Below are positions 13,787 to 26,000 of a DNA stretch of 64,000 nucleotides, piece by piece. Below the pieces are notes generated by a model. It was given only the letters and a program-made list of their open reading frames with translations, was not told the DNA's origin and made no database searches. The stretch comes from Ridgeia piscesae (Eukaryota > Annelida > Polychaeta > Sabellida > Siboglinidae): positions 7,501-71,500 of the forward strand of contig JAODUO010000632.1 in assembly GCA_025642075.2 (NCBI GenBank). The letters run 5' to 3'. The translations under genes and the position numbers were made by a program. Numbering within the stretch: position 1 is the first letter of the stretch; every line of letters begins with the position of its first letter.

Positions 13787-13945
13787 CCCATCCGGACAAA
13801 ACCCCCTTTTACTTATTTTAATCATTGGTGAATCTAGTATTTATGATAAGGGGTTTCGTACGTGGGGCTTATGTCCAGAGTGGGTTATGTCCGGAGGGGC
13901 TTTTGTGCGAGGGGCTTTGTCCGGAGGGGGTTTTGTCCGCGCATT
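13787..13945. mobile_element. Transposon-end-like phrase repeats (GGGGCTTTTGTCCGGA)
   Basis: Several imperfect copies of a phrase like GGGGTTTTGTCCGGA and GGCTTATGTCCGGAG occur in tandem, preceded by one inverted copy (CCGGACAAAACCCCC at about 13792). The same phrase recurs inverted at 42165-42236 and loosely at 43852-43882. This resembles subterminal repeats of a DNA transposon family; no complete element or duplication was delimited. Confidence 0.5.
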
Positions 13946-13949
13946 GTAT

Positions 13950-14835
13950 TTAATAAATGTCATGCGTGTGCATATTTGCCTGCATGCGTACGTACGTGCA
14001 TGCGTGTTAATTGTCTCCCAACCGTTACGATATGTAACCATTAACGTGTGTACGCTCCATATGTTAACACAATAGCATTGGAGAAAGATAGAAAGAAACA
14101 CGCGTCGATTTAATTACAGCTGTGTCGTGTTGTCTTCGCTTTTATCCGCCAAGTCCCCTCGACTGGACACGGGCGTGACAGTGACTTCATTACGAAGGCA
14201 ATCACCCCGCAGCCGGCGTCAACTTCCCGGCCTGCTTACGTAACGTCAATGATACGTGACATTTCACGTCACATTGTGTCCCGGTTTACGGCAAGAGACT
14301 CGCTATATGGGGGCTCGCCTTTGCGATACAGACTGACAACCACTTCCGGGTGTTTCCCACTGACCGTGCGAGTTATGTCCAACCCGCCGTTGACCCCCGC
14401 GTGGACGTTGCGTCACTTGCGTCAACACATCGTGGAAACCATACTGGGTTGGGAAGAAAGCGTTACCCCGTCAACGATGAAGTCATAAAATTGCTGCTTC
14501 GTGTTATTCGTTTACATAGCAATTAATTCTTCGGAAATGCGCGGCTCAATGGGGACCAGACGTGACCATTGGGTGACCAGCGCTGGACTTGTCTGTCAAC
14601 GGCGAGCGACGTTGGCATGTTTACGACGGGTTTGTGTCGATGACAGATTGGTGGTAGACGCGTACGTGTGGTAATAACCGGGGGCGGGAGAGATTCAGCG
14701 TGTAATGATGTGGGGTATTTATCTTGAGTGCATACATGCGCATGCGTGAAAATTCTTTCCTCACTGCGCAAAGTGCCACTCGTGAGAAAAATATCCGCCG
14801 ATATCTCAAACAGATGCATTTCGATGTATTATTTT
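13950..14835. other. CpG-rich region without recognised gene
   Basis: Relatively CpG-rich unique sequence with short ORFs of no recognised family. Confidence 0.35.
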
Positions 14836-14837
14836 GG

Positions 14838-15019
14838 GAATCTGTGTGCGTGCGTGCCTGTGTGATCGTGTGCGTGCGTGTGAGTGCGTGTGAGTGCGTG
14901 TGTTTGTGTGAGTGCGTGTGTTTGTGTGAGTGCGTGTGAGTGCGTGTGTTTGTGTGAGTGCGTGAGTGCGTGCGTGCGTGCGCGCGCTGTGTGTGTGTGT
15001 GTGTGTGCGTGCGTGCGTG

Positions 15020-15080
<61 letters not shown>

Positions 15081-15090
15081 TGCGTGCGTA
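14838..15090. repeat. (TG)n with TGAGTGCG units
   Basis: GTGTGAGTGCGTG and similar units, then a purer (TG)n run to about 15080. Cys/Val ORFs on plus and His/Thr ORFs on minus are artefacts. Confidence 0.95.
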
Positions 15091-15754
15091 AATGGGTGTA
15101 TATGTGGGCACGCGAGCGTGTTTGCCTCGGATCCGGGGTGACGGTTTTTTGGGGTGGGAGGGGGTGAATATGATTAACCCCCAAAGAATAGGAAAGCGTG
15201 GAGCATTGAGTGTGCATGTGGAGGTGTTTGGGAAGCATGAATGTCATGTCTGAGTCCTGAGGGACAGTTGGATGTTTTTGAGAGTCTGAAGATGGAACAT
15301 AGCTTCAAATGCCCCTTCACTCGTGATCCGATGTCATGGTCCACCTGCGGAATGGTGCTGAAGCTATGGCTTAGCCCACGCAGTATTAATTTCCAATACT
15401 AAATAGGTTAACATATGTATATGCTAAGAACATGTGATAGACCCTCATTCGTGGAATTTAAATGTGTTCGTCTTTGTGTTTATCACACGCCGTGCCTAGT
15501 TGTGTTTGTTGCTTTCTAACTGCAATCGACTTAAGGCAATTTTCTTTCTTATTGGTTGCCTTTTCCGATTATTTAAGACAAAAGGCTGTCCTTTCTGGTA
15601 CTGTCTGAAACATTTAGAAGCACACAGACAGAGTACTACACAAAGAACATTCCGAGTACTGCCACATGCGCTAATCCTTTGTCGCAATCGTAACTGCGAT
15701 ACAGTATCGTCACTAATAGGATTAGAAATCGTCGCGAGCTAATTCAGGCCCCCA

Positions 15755-16010
15755 TATCGCCGGCAAACGGAGGCAACTCCACCCGAGTTTGGGTCAGCGA
15801 CAAGGCCTTATAAGTCACATCGCGCCCGGCCAATGCAAAGCGGCTAGAAATACCCCGCGTTGCCAAGGCAACCACTTCTGAACGCCCATTTTAAGACGTT
15901 CCGTTTACACCCCGATACGCAAGGAGACATGTGCGTAACTAGTAACTACCCCACAAACCACCACGCGGCGGCGCCGTCAAACATCTGGGTTGCTAAGCAA
16001 CGCTTTAAAT
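15755..16010. promoter_or_regulatory. Promoter-like region with two palindromic RFX X-boxes
   Basis: GTTGCCAAGGCAAC at 15859-15872 and GTTGCTAAGCAAC at 15989-16001 are both full-palindrome matches to the RFX X-box (two half sites GTTGCY / RGCAAC with short spacer). Between and before them the sequence is CpG-rich with a CCAAT box (about 15829-15833). X-boxes control ciliary genes across animals. I cannot identify the target gene: an exon on either side is not recognisable. Confidence 0.5.
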
Positions 16011-16159
16011 AGATTTCTTTGTCCCGTGCAGGCTACTCCGGGATTTAGGGGTAACTTAATTGTACATTAATTTTGTCCGTAAACCCGTGTTGATAGTACG
16101 GGGAATGTCCACAATTCTAGTTGAGTTGATGGCTACATGTAACAATACATTAGTTATTA

Positions 16160-17645
16160 TTGTTAGTTAGTAGGTATTGGAAGATGATCACACTAAGTCC
16201 ACTAGCTAGTAGGTATTGGAAGATGAACATATTAAGTCCACTAGCTAGTATGTATTGGAAGATGAACATATTAAGTCCACTAGCTAGTATGTATTGATAG
16301 ATGAACACACTAAGTCCACTAGCTAGTATGTATTGAAAGATGAACACACTAAGTCCACTAGCTAGTATGTATTGAAAGATGAACACACTAAGTCCACTAG
16401 CTAGTAGGTATTGGAAGATGATCACACTAAGTCCACTAGCTAGTAGGTATTGGAAGATGAACATATTAAGTCCACTAGCTAGTAGGTATTGGAAGATGAA
16501 CATATTAAGTCCACTAGCTAGTATGTATTGGAAGATGAACATATTAAGTCCACTAGCTAGTATGTATTGATAGATGAACACACTAAGTCCACTAGCTAGT
16601 ATGTATTGAAAGATGAACACACTAAGTCCACTAGCTAGTATGTATTGAAAGATGAACACACTAAGTCCACTAGCTAGTAGGTATTGGAAGATGATCACAC
16701 TAAGTCCACTAGCTAGTAGGTATTGGAAGATGAACATATTAAGTCCACTAGCTAGTAGGTATTGGAAGTTGAACACACTAAGTCCACTAGTTAGTAGGTA
16801 TTGGAAGATGAACATATTAAGACCACTAGTTAGTAGGTATTGGAAGATGATCACACTAAGTCCACTAGCTAGTAGGTATTGGAAGATGAACATATTAAGT
16901 TCACTAGCTAGTATGTATTGAAAGATGAACACACTAAGTCCACTAGCTAGTATGTATTGGAAGATGAACACACTAAGTCCACTAGCTAGTATATACTGGA
17001 AGATGAACACACTAAGTCCACTAGCTAGTAGGTACTGGAAGATGAACACACTAAGTCCACTAATTAGTAGGTATTGGAAGATGAACATATTACGTCCACT
17101 AGTTAGTAGGTATTGGAAGATGAACATATTAAGTCCACTAGCTAGTATGTATTGAAAGATGAACACACTAAGTCCACTAGCAAAGATGTATTGGAAGATG
17201 AACACACTAAGTCCACTAGCGAGTAGGTATCGGAAGATGACCATATTAAGTCCACTAGCTAGTAGGTGTTGGAAGATGAACATATTAAGTCCACTAGCTA
17301 GTAGGTATTGGAAGATGATCACAATAAATCCACTAGCTTGTAGGTATTGGAAGATGAACATATTAAGTCCACTAGCTAATAGGTATTGGAAGATGAACAC
17401 ACTAAGTTCACTAGCTAGTAGGTATTGGAAAATGAACACACTAAGTCCACTAGCTAATAGGTATCGGAAGATGAACACACTAAGTCCACTAGCTAATAGG
17501 TATTGGAAGATAAACACACTAAGTCCACTAGCTAGTAGGTATTGGAAGATGAACATAATTAAGTCCACTAGCTAGTAGGTGTTGGAAGATGAACATATTA
17601 AGTCCACTAGCTAGTAGGTATTAGAAGATGAACACATTAAATCCA
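16160..17645. repeat. 39-bp minisatellite, about 38 copies
   Basis: Unit resembles TAGTAGGTATTGG + AAGATGAACACACTAAGTCC + ACTAGC. Variants (GATCACAC, GAACATATT, TGATAG, TGAAAG) recur in the same order, giving a higher-order repeat of six to seven units (compare 16161-16400 with 16400-16680). As 39 is a multiple of 3, the minus strand stays open for 472 codons (13-residue period LLASGLSVFIFQY). I treat that ORF as a by-product of the repeat. Confidence 0.95.
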
Positions 17646-17794
17646 CTAAGCTCGTGTCAAGATGAACACATGTATCTGAGACAACTAGACATGACAATAT
17701 TTAGATCATTGACCCCTCTGGAAGATTAACTGTTTGAGACGACGAACCACGCGGATTGTGAACATTATTTAAATCACTTACCATGTATATTAAG

Positions 17795-18565
17795 GATACT
17801 AACCACGTAGGAAGATGAACATATTAAGGGCACTAACCACGTCGGAAGACGAACATATTAAGGACACTAACCACGTGGGAAGACGAACATATTAAGGACA
17901 CTAACTAAGTGAGAAGATGAACATACTAAGGACACTAACCACGTGAGAAGACGAACATATTAAGGACACTAACCACGTGAGAAGACGAACATACTAAGGA
18001 CACTAACCACGTGAGAAGATGAACATATTAAGGACACTAACCACGTGGGTAGATGAATATATTAAGGACTCTAACCACGTGAGAAGATGAACACATTAAG
18101 GACACTAACCACGTGGGAAGATGAACATATTAAGGACACTAACCACGTGAGAAGATGAACATATTAAGGACTCTAACCACGTGGGAAGATGAACATATTA
18201 AGGACACTAACCACGTGAGAATATGAACATATTAAGGACGCTAACCACGTGGGAAGATGAACATATTAAGGACGCTAACCACGTGAGAAGATGGACATAT
18301 TAAGGACACTAACCACGTGGGAAGACGAACATATTAAGGACATTAACCACGTGGGAAGATGAACATATTAAGGACACTAACCACGTGAGAATAGGAACAT
18401 ATTAAGGACGCTAACCACGTGGGAAGATGGGCATATTAAGGACACTAACCACGTGGGAAGACGAACATATTAAGGACGCTAACCACGTGAGAAGATGAAC
18501 ATATTAAGGACGCTAACCACGTGAGAAGATGAACATATTAAGGACACTAATCACGTGGGAAGCTG
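17795..18565. repeat. 34-bp minisatellite carrying about 20 CACGTG E-boxes
   Basis: Unit is roughly GGACACTAACCACGTGGGAA + GATGAACATATTAA. It shares the GGAAGATGAACATATTAAG core with the neighbouring 39-bp array, so both derive from one ancestor. About 20 units keep CACGTG, in CCACGTGG and CCACGTGA forms that often alternate, suggesting a 68-bp dimer. A further unit at about 19240-19265 lies beyond an inserted MITE. Confidence 0.95.
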
Positions 18566-18591
18566 AACCCACTGAGTATAGGCCCGACATT

Positions 18592-19165
18592 GGTGTCTTC
18601 CCGTTATAGCTACTTCCCGTTATAGCTACTTCCCGTTATAGCTACTTCCCGTTATAGCTACTTCCCGCTATAGCTACTTTTTATTCCCGTTATGACTACT
18701 AATTAAGTACTACTTTTCTATTTCTCCATTTCACAATGTTAAACATAACGCTGCCGTCCTACCACCACATAACAAGAATAATTGATGACTTTCATTATTT
18801 TTTTTAAATGCAATTATGTACTCTGTATAGTTATCGTAGTTGTCTTTGTTGTGTTCGTTGTGTTAACAAACAATTGCACAGGTGTTTCGTTGTATATTTT
18901 CCATGTCAAATAACTGACAGTTACATTTATAATTATATAATTCTTACGACTTTTAAAATGTGTATTTAATTAATATATTTCATGTAGTCATCTTACAAAA
19001 GTTACAGTAATCTAAAGTAGTTAATGCTCCCTCTTGGTGTCTCCTGTAGAATTGTGTAATTAAATAAGTAGCTATAACGTCACTAGTTTGCCTGCCAAAC
19101 TTAACGAGTAGCTATAACGGGGGAAATGTAGCTGTAACGGGAAGTAGCTATAACGGACCTAGACC
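18592..19165 (+). mobile_element. MITE family 'GTTATAGC', copy B, inserted in the 34-bp array
   Basis: 574-bp element starting GGTGTCTTCCCGTTATAGC and ending ATAACGGACCTAGACC. Flanking 8-mers CCGACATT (18584-18591) and CCTACATT (19166-19173) match at 7 of 8 positions and fit a slightly decayed target duplication. Five tandem CCCGTTATAGCTACTT copies form the left end and inverted copies the right end. It separates minisatellite units on both sides, so it inserted after the array formed. Confidence 0.8.
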
Positions 19166-19384
19166 CCTACATTAGCCACGCGGAAAACTGATATGCCAGC
19201 ATGATATGCGAGAAAGGGAGGATGAAAAGACTCAATCAGGACACTGTCCACGTGGGAAGATGCGCACACCGTGTACAGTACCTCATAATAATAATAATGA
19301 CTTCTTTTACGCCAATATCCTCGAAGATTAAGCTCATAGCTAACAACACCGACAATTGATATAGAAAGAACTCTCGACACCGGT

Positions 19385-19625
19385 ATGAGACATACAAGTT
19401 ATGAGACATACAAATTACCAATAAGGCGACAATACCTACAAGTAACACACAAGTAACATTACTTATAAGTAACACACAGGTATCAATCCTTACAAATGAC
19501 ACACACGTAACAATACCTATAAAAAAACCCAACAAGTAACAATACCTACAAATAACATACAAGTAACAATACCTACAAGTAACAAACAAATACCAATATC
19601 TACAAGTAACACACAAGTAACTCGC
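19385..19625. repeat. Degenerate minisatellite (ACAAGTAACAATACCT type)
   Basis: Imperfect tandem units such as ACACAAGTAACAATACCTAC with frequent substitutions, about 240 bp. Confidence 0.8.
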
Positions 19626-20289
19626 AACACCATAAACATGAAAGGTACAACACCTTCTAAAACCTAACCTTCCGATAAAAAGTATACGAATCCATCCCCC
19701 AAATGTTCCTTCTCTGCTAAGAGTGACCATTTCTGCAGATGATTTGCTCGCTATACAGCCGCCTAGCGAAAGAAACATTTTCATCAGATGTGCCATTTAA
19801 AAAACATTCAAGTGATAGAAATTTGGTAAACTCACCGAATTATTTTTCGAGCCCGCCTCTTAAAACGACCCCCTCGTCCTCCCGATAAATAATTATTTTG
19901 ACCGAACCGCGAAAAATCCGCATACAACATTAATGACATCGCGAAAGATTACAAAGAACACTCCGACAGACACCGCTAACACCGGTCAACACCAACCCTT
20001 GGATTCAACGAAAAATATATAACAGGAACCCCCCAATGTCCACACCAAAAATATCCAACATCACGCAGTCACGTGGACACCCCGAACAAATTTGCAACAT
20101 CACTGCCATGTCGACTCCGGGAACATCCTGCAAATGATCATAATTTATTGAAGAGAAAAAATTATTTAGAGGTACAACCAACATGTCAACAGTGTAACTT
20201 TTCTACATGCATACGTTTTTATCAGCCCGGTGACAATTTGCATCTAACTTTGAGAATTGTGCTTCGGCATCCAGACATGAAGCCAAACG

Positions 20290-20430
20290 CAAAGTAACGT
20301 AATCCCACGTAACGGCCAATTATGACGTAAGATGATATTGCACGCTACCAAGGCTTGTGACCCCTTGGCGACCAATTTGACGTTGGACGCTACCAATGTA
20401 GTCGTCTCTGACGTCATATCTATTTCCGTT
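20290..20430. promoter_or_regulatory. CRE and CCAAT-like cluster
   Basis: A perfect CRE TGACGTCA at 20409-20416, a second TGACGTAA (about 20325), and three CCAAT-type motifs (GCCAAT about 20306, ACCAAT about 20370 and about 20393) within 140 bp. Looks promoter-like, but no associated exon is recognised. Confidence 0.3.
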
Positions 20431-20639
20431 TTATCGCAGAATGAACGCGAACCCGCAGCCGATGCAAACACTCAGCGGAAAGTCGAAGGGGTGATGGGAG
20501 ATAGACGTATAGTCACGGAAACGTAAAGGAAATGTGCTCAGCTCGTGTTACGCCGGCATACACGAATGCACTAGAGACGATGGCACTAACAGAGAAACAA
20601 CAGGAGAAGGTCCAGGTTTGCGAAAAACAACCAGATAAG

Positions 20640-20960
20640 AATAATCGTGGGAGTTAAGAGAGCTGATAATAGAAAATGGATGAAATGAGAGTGGAGGTTG
20701 GAGTGGAGGAAAGTTCTAAGATGAAATTGGTGAGGAGTACATGGGCTGGCCATGAGGGGAAAATGTGAGATGGAAAAATGGCAGAGAGCATATCCCCAGA
20801 AAGTGGAGGGGAAATGGAGGTGAGGAAGACCGAAATTGCGATGATGGGATGCATTAAAAGTGACCTATAAGGAGTGGGAGAATAATAGAAAAATTATAGA
20901 TAGTAGGAATTGGAAACTGCTGACAGAGAACTTAGTAAGAAAAAAGTGAGAGGAAGAAAA
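20640..20960 (+). mobile_element. Decayed LINE 3'-end fragment
   Basis: Degenerate plus-strand reading contains a WAGHE...KM pattern, then a region resembling the Gly/Arg and 'IKSDL..G' stretch found downstream of the reverse transcriptase in many non-LTR elements. Frames are broken by stops. A related fragment lies near 52570-52790. Confidence 0.4.
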
Positions 20961-21090
20961 ATACACAGGAAAACGAATTCAGGGTTTTAATTTCTTGAAT
21001 ATGAATAAAATAAATTTTCAAGAAAATAATAATAACAAAATGCAATTTGACCCTAGTTTAGTAACCGGGCAACTATTATTTTGAATCCGT

Positions 21091-21128
21091 AATAACAATT
21101 TGGATGATATAACAAGCAAGGTTGAGTT

Positions 21129-21189
<61 letters not shown>

Positions 21190-21245
21190 CTAACACTTGT
21201 ATGTCCGCAAATTCAACACCTTGCTTGTTATATCATCATCCAAAT
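21091..21245. repeat. Inverted repeat around a (TA)n core
   Basis: GATGATATAACAAGCAAGGT (from about 21101) recurs inverted as ACCTTGCTTGTTATATCATC (ending about 21238), separated by a TA run (21132-21186). Hairpin MITE-like. Further TA runs at 21250-21301 and 21364-21396 follow. Confidence 0.7.
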
Positions 21246-21248
21246 CAT

Positions 21249-21302
<54 letters not shown>

Positions 21303-21360
21303 ATGTTTGACTGGACATAAAAATTTAACAAATCACTAAACCCACACACACAAATCCGCA

Positions 21361-21396
<36 letters not shown>

Positions 21397-21401
<5 letters not shown>

Positions 21402-21943
21402 TTAGGAAAATAGGTCCCAATACTGATCCCTGCGGTACTCCACTCAAAATCGATTTCCAGTTTGAAACCTCCCCATCAACTACTACTATTTCTCTTCTGT
21501 CAAAAAGCCATTTTTCTGTCCGGTTAATCATACCATTTCCTATGCCATGGGCCTTTAATTTAAGTAGTAATCTTTGATGTGGCACTTTGTCAAAGGCTGT
21601 TTTAAAAATCTAAGTATATTATATCTACTGGTGATCCCTCATCTACCCACTTTGTGACATCTTCCAAATAATATAACATAATTGATAAGCATGACCTCGC
21701 TTTTAGAAACTCATGTTGAGGTGGGTTTATCAAGTTATTTTTAACAAGAAAATCAATCAAGTGATCGTTAATTAGTCTTTCTAATAGTTTGCAAATCACC
21801 GCTGTTAAACTCACTGGTCTATAGTTCTTCGACTTGTTTCTTGATCCTTTTTTAAATAATGGTATGATGTTTGCTTCTTTCCATTCTAACGGAACTACTC
21901 CCTCCTCTAATAACAAATTTAACACTGTTGCAAGCGGTATATT
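21397..21943 (-). pseudogene. Non-LTR retrotransposon reverse transcriptase fragment
   Basis: Minus-strand translation matches the central reverse transcriptase domain of CR1/Jockey-like LINEs: NYRPVSLT (finger/palm), a DIIYLDF motif (first catalytic Asp region) and LSGVPQGSVLGP. The reading is broken near 21600-21610, where a stop and frameshift fall directly after YLDF. The element is truncated at both ends: the left edge abuts a (TA)n run before the second catalytic motif, and nothing of the endonuclease domain is seen upstream. It is a dead, 5'-truncated copy. Confidence 0.85.
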
Positions 21944-22371
21944 AACTCATAACTGTAAAAAAATCCCACTTCAACTTATATTGAAATAGATTATGCTTGG
22001 TAATGAACAGTTTTCATCGTATAAGAATTTGTTTTCTTAATTTTTATGAAATATACTTGTTGTCTTGTTATTAATAAAATTATTATTATGTACATCATGT
22101 ATTACTATAGGTATAAATTATTATGCAATTTTAAAGGGTATCCAGTTGATTCAATTAATTTAGTTTTTACTAGCCTTCTGACATTCATTATTAACACATG
22201 TTCCTTGTTCGTTGTATTTGATATGTCAAATAAATGGCAATTGAATATCACAATTCTTTGTGTGCTTGTCTTAATTTGTTAGACACATAATATATTATAT
22301 GTATCTTAATTACTTATTATACAATATTTTAATATACTATCATACTTATCTATACTAATGTTATATATGCA

Positions 22372-22402
22372 TACACGCACACGCACACGCACACGCACAC
22401 GC

Positions 22403-22438
<36 letters not shown>
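22372..22438. repeat. (CGCACA)n/(CA)n microsatellite
   Basis: CACACG units followed by pure CA for about 67 bp. Confidence 0.95.
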
Positions 22439-22440
<2 letters not shown>

Positions 22441-22796
22441 TATATTGATTCTATGTCCTTTCTACAATGTTTGTACGTGCCTATGGAAGGGCTGGACCCT
22501 GGGATACTGCGCTTTAGAAGTGCTGATTGTAAAAAAAACCCAAGGGAATCCTACAGTGCTCCCATCTCGTGGCGTTGTCAAAATTAGAGCTAACCGCACT
22601 GCTTTTCGCAATGTATGGAATCACTGACGACGCATGATGCTGTATCGATGCGTCATGCGGACTCGGCTACCTTTTGAACGCGTAGGAGTGATTACATGTG
22701 CGGGGGCGGTTTGTGGTGCGGATACGGATGCGGCAAAAAGTCTATGTTGTGACCAAAACGTATCAACACACGAATCGGACAGGAAATTCCCAGGAG

Positions 22797-22862
22797 TGAC
22801 GTCATTACAGACGTGTTTTCCCAACTTTCAAAATGGCCGATGGGCATTAACAGGAAGTACTA
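22797..22862 (+). promoter_or_regulatory. Core promoter motifs of the MADF-BESS gene
   Basis: Perfect CRE TGACGTCA (22797-22804), AAAATGGCCGAT (about 22830; YY1-type initiator) and an ETS-type CAGGAAGT (22851-22858) lie within 105 bp upstream of the ATG at 22900. No TATA box is seen. The arrangement resembles a TATA-less housekeeping promoter with transcription beginning near the YY1-type site; this is inference. Confidence 0.5.
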
Positions 22863-22899
22863 CTAGTAGCATTCTGTATCTGTCACCGAGGATTGAAAT

Positions 22900-23083
22900 A
22901 TGCCACGAAAATTACCAATAGTTCAGGTAGAAGTTCTCATAGATGAAGTGCGCCGTCGTCCCATTTTGTACGACTCTAAGTTTGTCGAGCATAAAGATAC
23001 GCTTAAGGTTTACGATGCTTGGAGCAGCATCCACGATGTCATGGAAAGGGAGTTTGGCCCAGACGTCAAACAGGCCCACGATG
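22900..23083 (+). CDS. MADF-BESS gene, exon 1
   Basis: Starts at ATG 22900 (MPRKLPIVQVEV) and encodes the first helix and a half of the MADF domain. The donor is GATG|GTAGGT. Ends one base into a Gly codon. The ATG is preceded closely by promoter-like motifs, which supports this start. Confidence 0.85.
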
Positions 23084-26000
23084 GTAGGTACTATGTACTA
23101 GTGTAGTCTGTGTAGAGTCTACGTACTGTACTGAGTGGGTGTATATCAACCCATGCATATTTGTGTTTTGTAAAGAGTGCGTCTTGGCGGGCTTTTGAGA
23201 TGGAAAAGACGGCGCGGTCGGCATAAACAAACTGTTTTATCGCTCATTCAAAGAGAAGCTAATGGGTCCCGGATGCAGTGCTTCCCGGATGATTCGGCCC
23301 AAAACGGTGGAGCGTTTACATTTTTCCGGGCGTTATAAACTATCAGGGTGACGTTTCTGCGCATGCGCAATAAATGTCGAATCATCAAAATGCAGTAAAA
23401 CGCAAAGCATTTATGGTATAAATACCACGGGTTGTTCATTAGGACGTATATAACCTTTCAACAATGTTATTTGTCGCAAATTAACGTCATGGCCATGGGC
23501 AAACACGTTTTGAGATGTTTTGATAGCAAGTGCAAATCATTTGCCTGCAATGCGCCATAATCCGTGACAGTGATTTAAACAGACGTACTATTTTAATGTA
23601 TTTAACAAAATGTTAAGCAACTCTTCACAGTAATCACCACAGGAGAGTTAACGAACAGCCCGTAGTATTTATATTATAAATGCTTTGCGTTTCGCTGCAC
23701 ATTGATGGGTTAACGTTTATCACGCATGCGCAGAAACGTCACCCGGATAGTTTATAATGCCCGGAAAAATGTAAGCGCGACAACGGGTTCGACCCACTCA
23801 GATGCATAATTCGGCGCACTTCATAAAATGCAGGGGTGCTGTGTCGGATGTTTTGGCCCACTGGATGTGAGCAGGGGGAATCAAAGAACAGACGATTCGG
23901 CCCCCACTTTTTATACGGGTTACATGTATGGAAACCTGCATAATAATAAAAATATTACATTATATTTAAATATATATATATAATTATTTTAAATATATAT
24001 AGTTATTATATATACTAATAATAGATAAATATATATTACAAATAATTAAAAAAAAATATATTTAAATATAATGCAATATTATTATATATGAGAAAGATGA
24101 CCAGTCAAACAAGTTACAGGTCGCAAAAAGTAAGATTGATAATTTCTCGAATGAAAATAAATAATTACTATCTACTAATCGTCAGATTATAGTTCACCAA
24201 AAATCAGGTTTTGCATCTCAGGCAGGACGGATGATTCGGCCCACATAGCTCGCCTGCACCCATTGCAGATACAGTTGATTCGGCCAATGTGAGCACAAGT
24301 AGGCCAAACTTAGCAATTGCAGAAATGGACAATTTGGCCCAATGAACCAAACCTGTTTGGGGCCGAATCATCCAAATTCCCATAGTAATACATGGCCGCT
24401 TGCGCCTGGCACAAATTAGAGCGTTATTTGGGTTTCAAAACACAATATTTGTGCACTTATGTAGAATTCGGACGCACTTCAATTTGCTGTTATGACTATA
24501 TTTGCCAAAATTTGATACCTCATACTAACCCTACCCATAAATAAAATGGCCTGATAGCATATTCAGCATTCCCAAGTATGTTCATGTTTTACAAAATATT
24601 GCATTTTGAGACCCAAATAGCACACCAATTTGCGCCATTCGCAAGCATAGTGACCATGACTTATTGTATTAATATTTACTATGCTTTGGACCTGGAATAA
24701 CCAGAGGTTTTTTAACGTCTTTTCGATCTCAAAAGTCTGCTAACATGCAGTGATTATAAAACATAAATTAACGTGCGGTGATGATCAATGATTGAATTAA
24801 CAAAATGATGTGTCAAAGGAGGGCAAATATAGTCATAACCGCAAAATTGATGTGGGTCCGAATTCTACACAATAGGCAATAGCTTCACTGCAAACTTGTC
24901 CTACTTAACTGCACTAGGCGACCAGGTCACCAGTGTCCCAAGATTATTGCATTGGACAATTCTGTGGCACTGCAATATTGTGTAATTTTGTTTCGCAAAC
25001 TGGTAAAACGTACAATGATCCAGTTTCTATTAGTAAACCGAAGAACCACATAAAATGTGTGCAAACTTTATTCATTTTTGAGGAGGAAAGTACTCTGTAT
25101 GTTGCATGAGAAGTATGAAAATGGTTATGATAGATTCAGGCATTTAAACACATAAATAGTACACATACTATACATGTGTACATATGCTAAACAGCCACTA
25201 CAGAAAATGTTGTTTGTGTCTATTTAATATTGGTGTGTTGAAACTTTCAGGTTTATACTGGAAGAAGAAATGGAGGAATTTGCGAGATGTCTATGTCAAG
25301 AAAAGACGAGAAATCAGATCTCCAAAGAGTTGCGAGTCGGCAGAAAGAGCTAAGAAATGGTCGTACCTAGAAATCATGAACTTTCTTGATGGATATATTG
25401 AAGAAAGGTAACAGTATTTTGAACACAAGCCCAATCTGCAAGAGGGACAAAATAGCTGTCCATATTCTAAGTAGGGCAGAAATGCGTACATTATGATTTC
25501 CTCTTTCACTGTTCAGCTTATTTTACCTATACAAATAATCCAAACCCAAATGTATATACCGGTACATGCATCTATGAACTCACATATTAAGAAACAATAG
25601 ACAATGAGGCAAATGTTAGTTTAAAGTTTGCTTCAATTTTTCTATGAAATCAGAAATAACTGAAGAATATCGACAAGTGATGTGTCAATAAAACCTATGA
25701 TTTGCAGAAACCACAAATGTATAAAATTAAATGCACAGTTTTACAAAGTAATGTTGACTTCACCGTGACACGTCACTCAGTTTAATATGAATATTTTTAT
25801 AATTTCACACCATGAAATAACAAAACAGAGGATCATTGATTTACCGTAATTTTAATATTTACTGAATAGGCATCAGTTAGTTCGTAATTAAATTGTCTTT
25901 CTGTTTTCCAGCGTGGACAGCAATGTCCCAGCAGCGTCGGATTCTGATGAAATGAGCAACACACAATCAGAGGGGGAGATCATCAACTCAATTGCCAGGT

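Noticed and set aside
16150..17568. 472-codon minus-strand ORF with 13-residue repeats (LLASGLSVFIFQY)
   Set aside because: The repeat unit is 39 bp, so any stop-free unit gives a long ORF automatically. No non-repeat protein sequence, promoter or splice context supports coding; the plus strand shows similar 13-residue runs.
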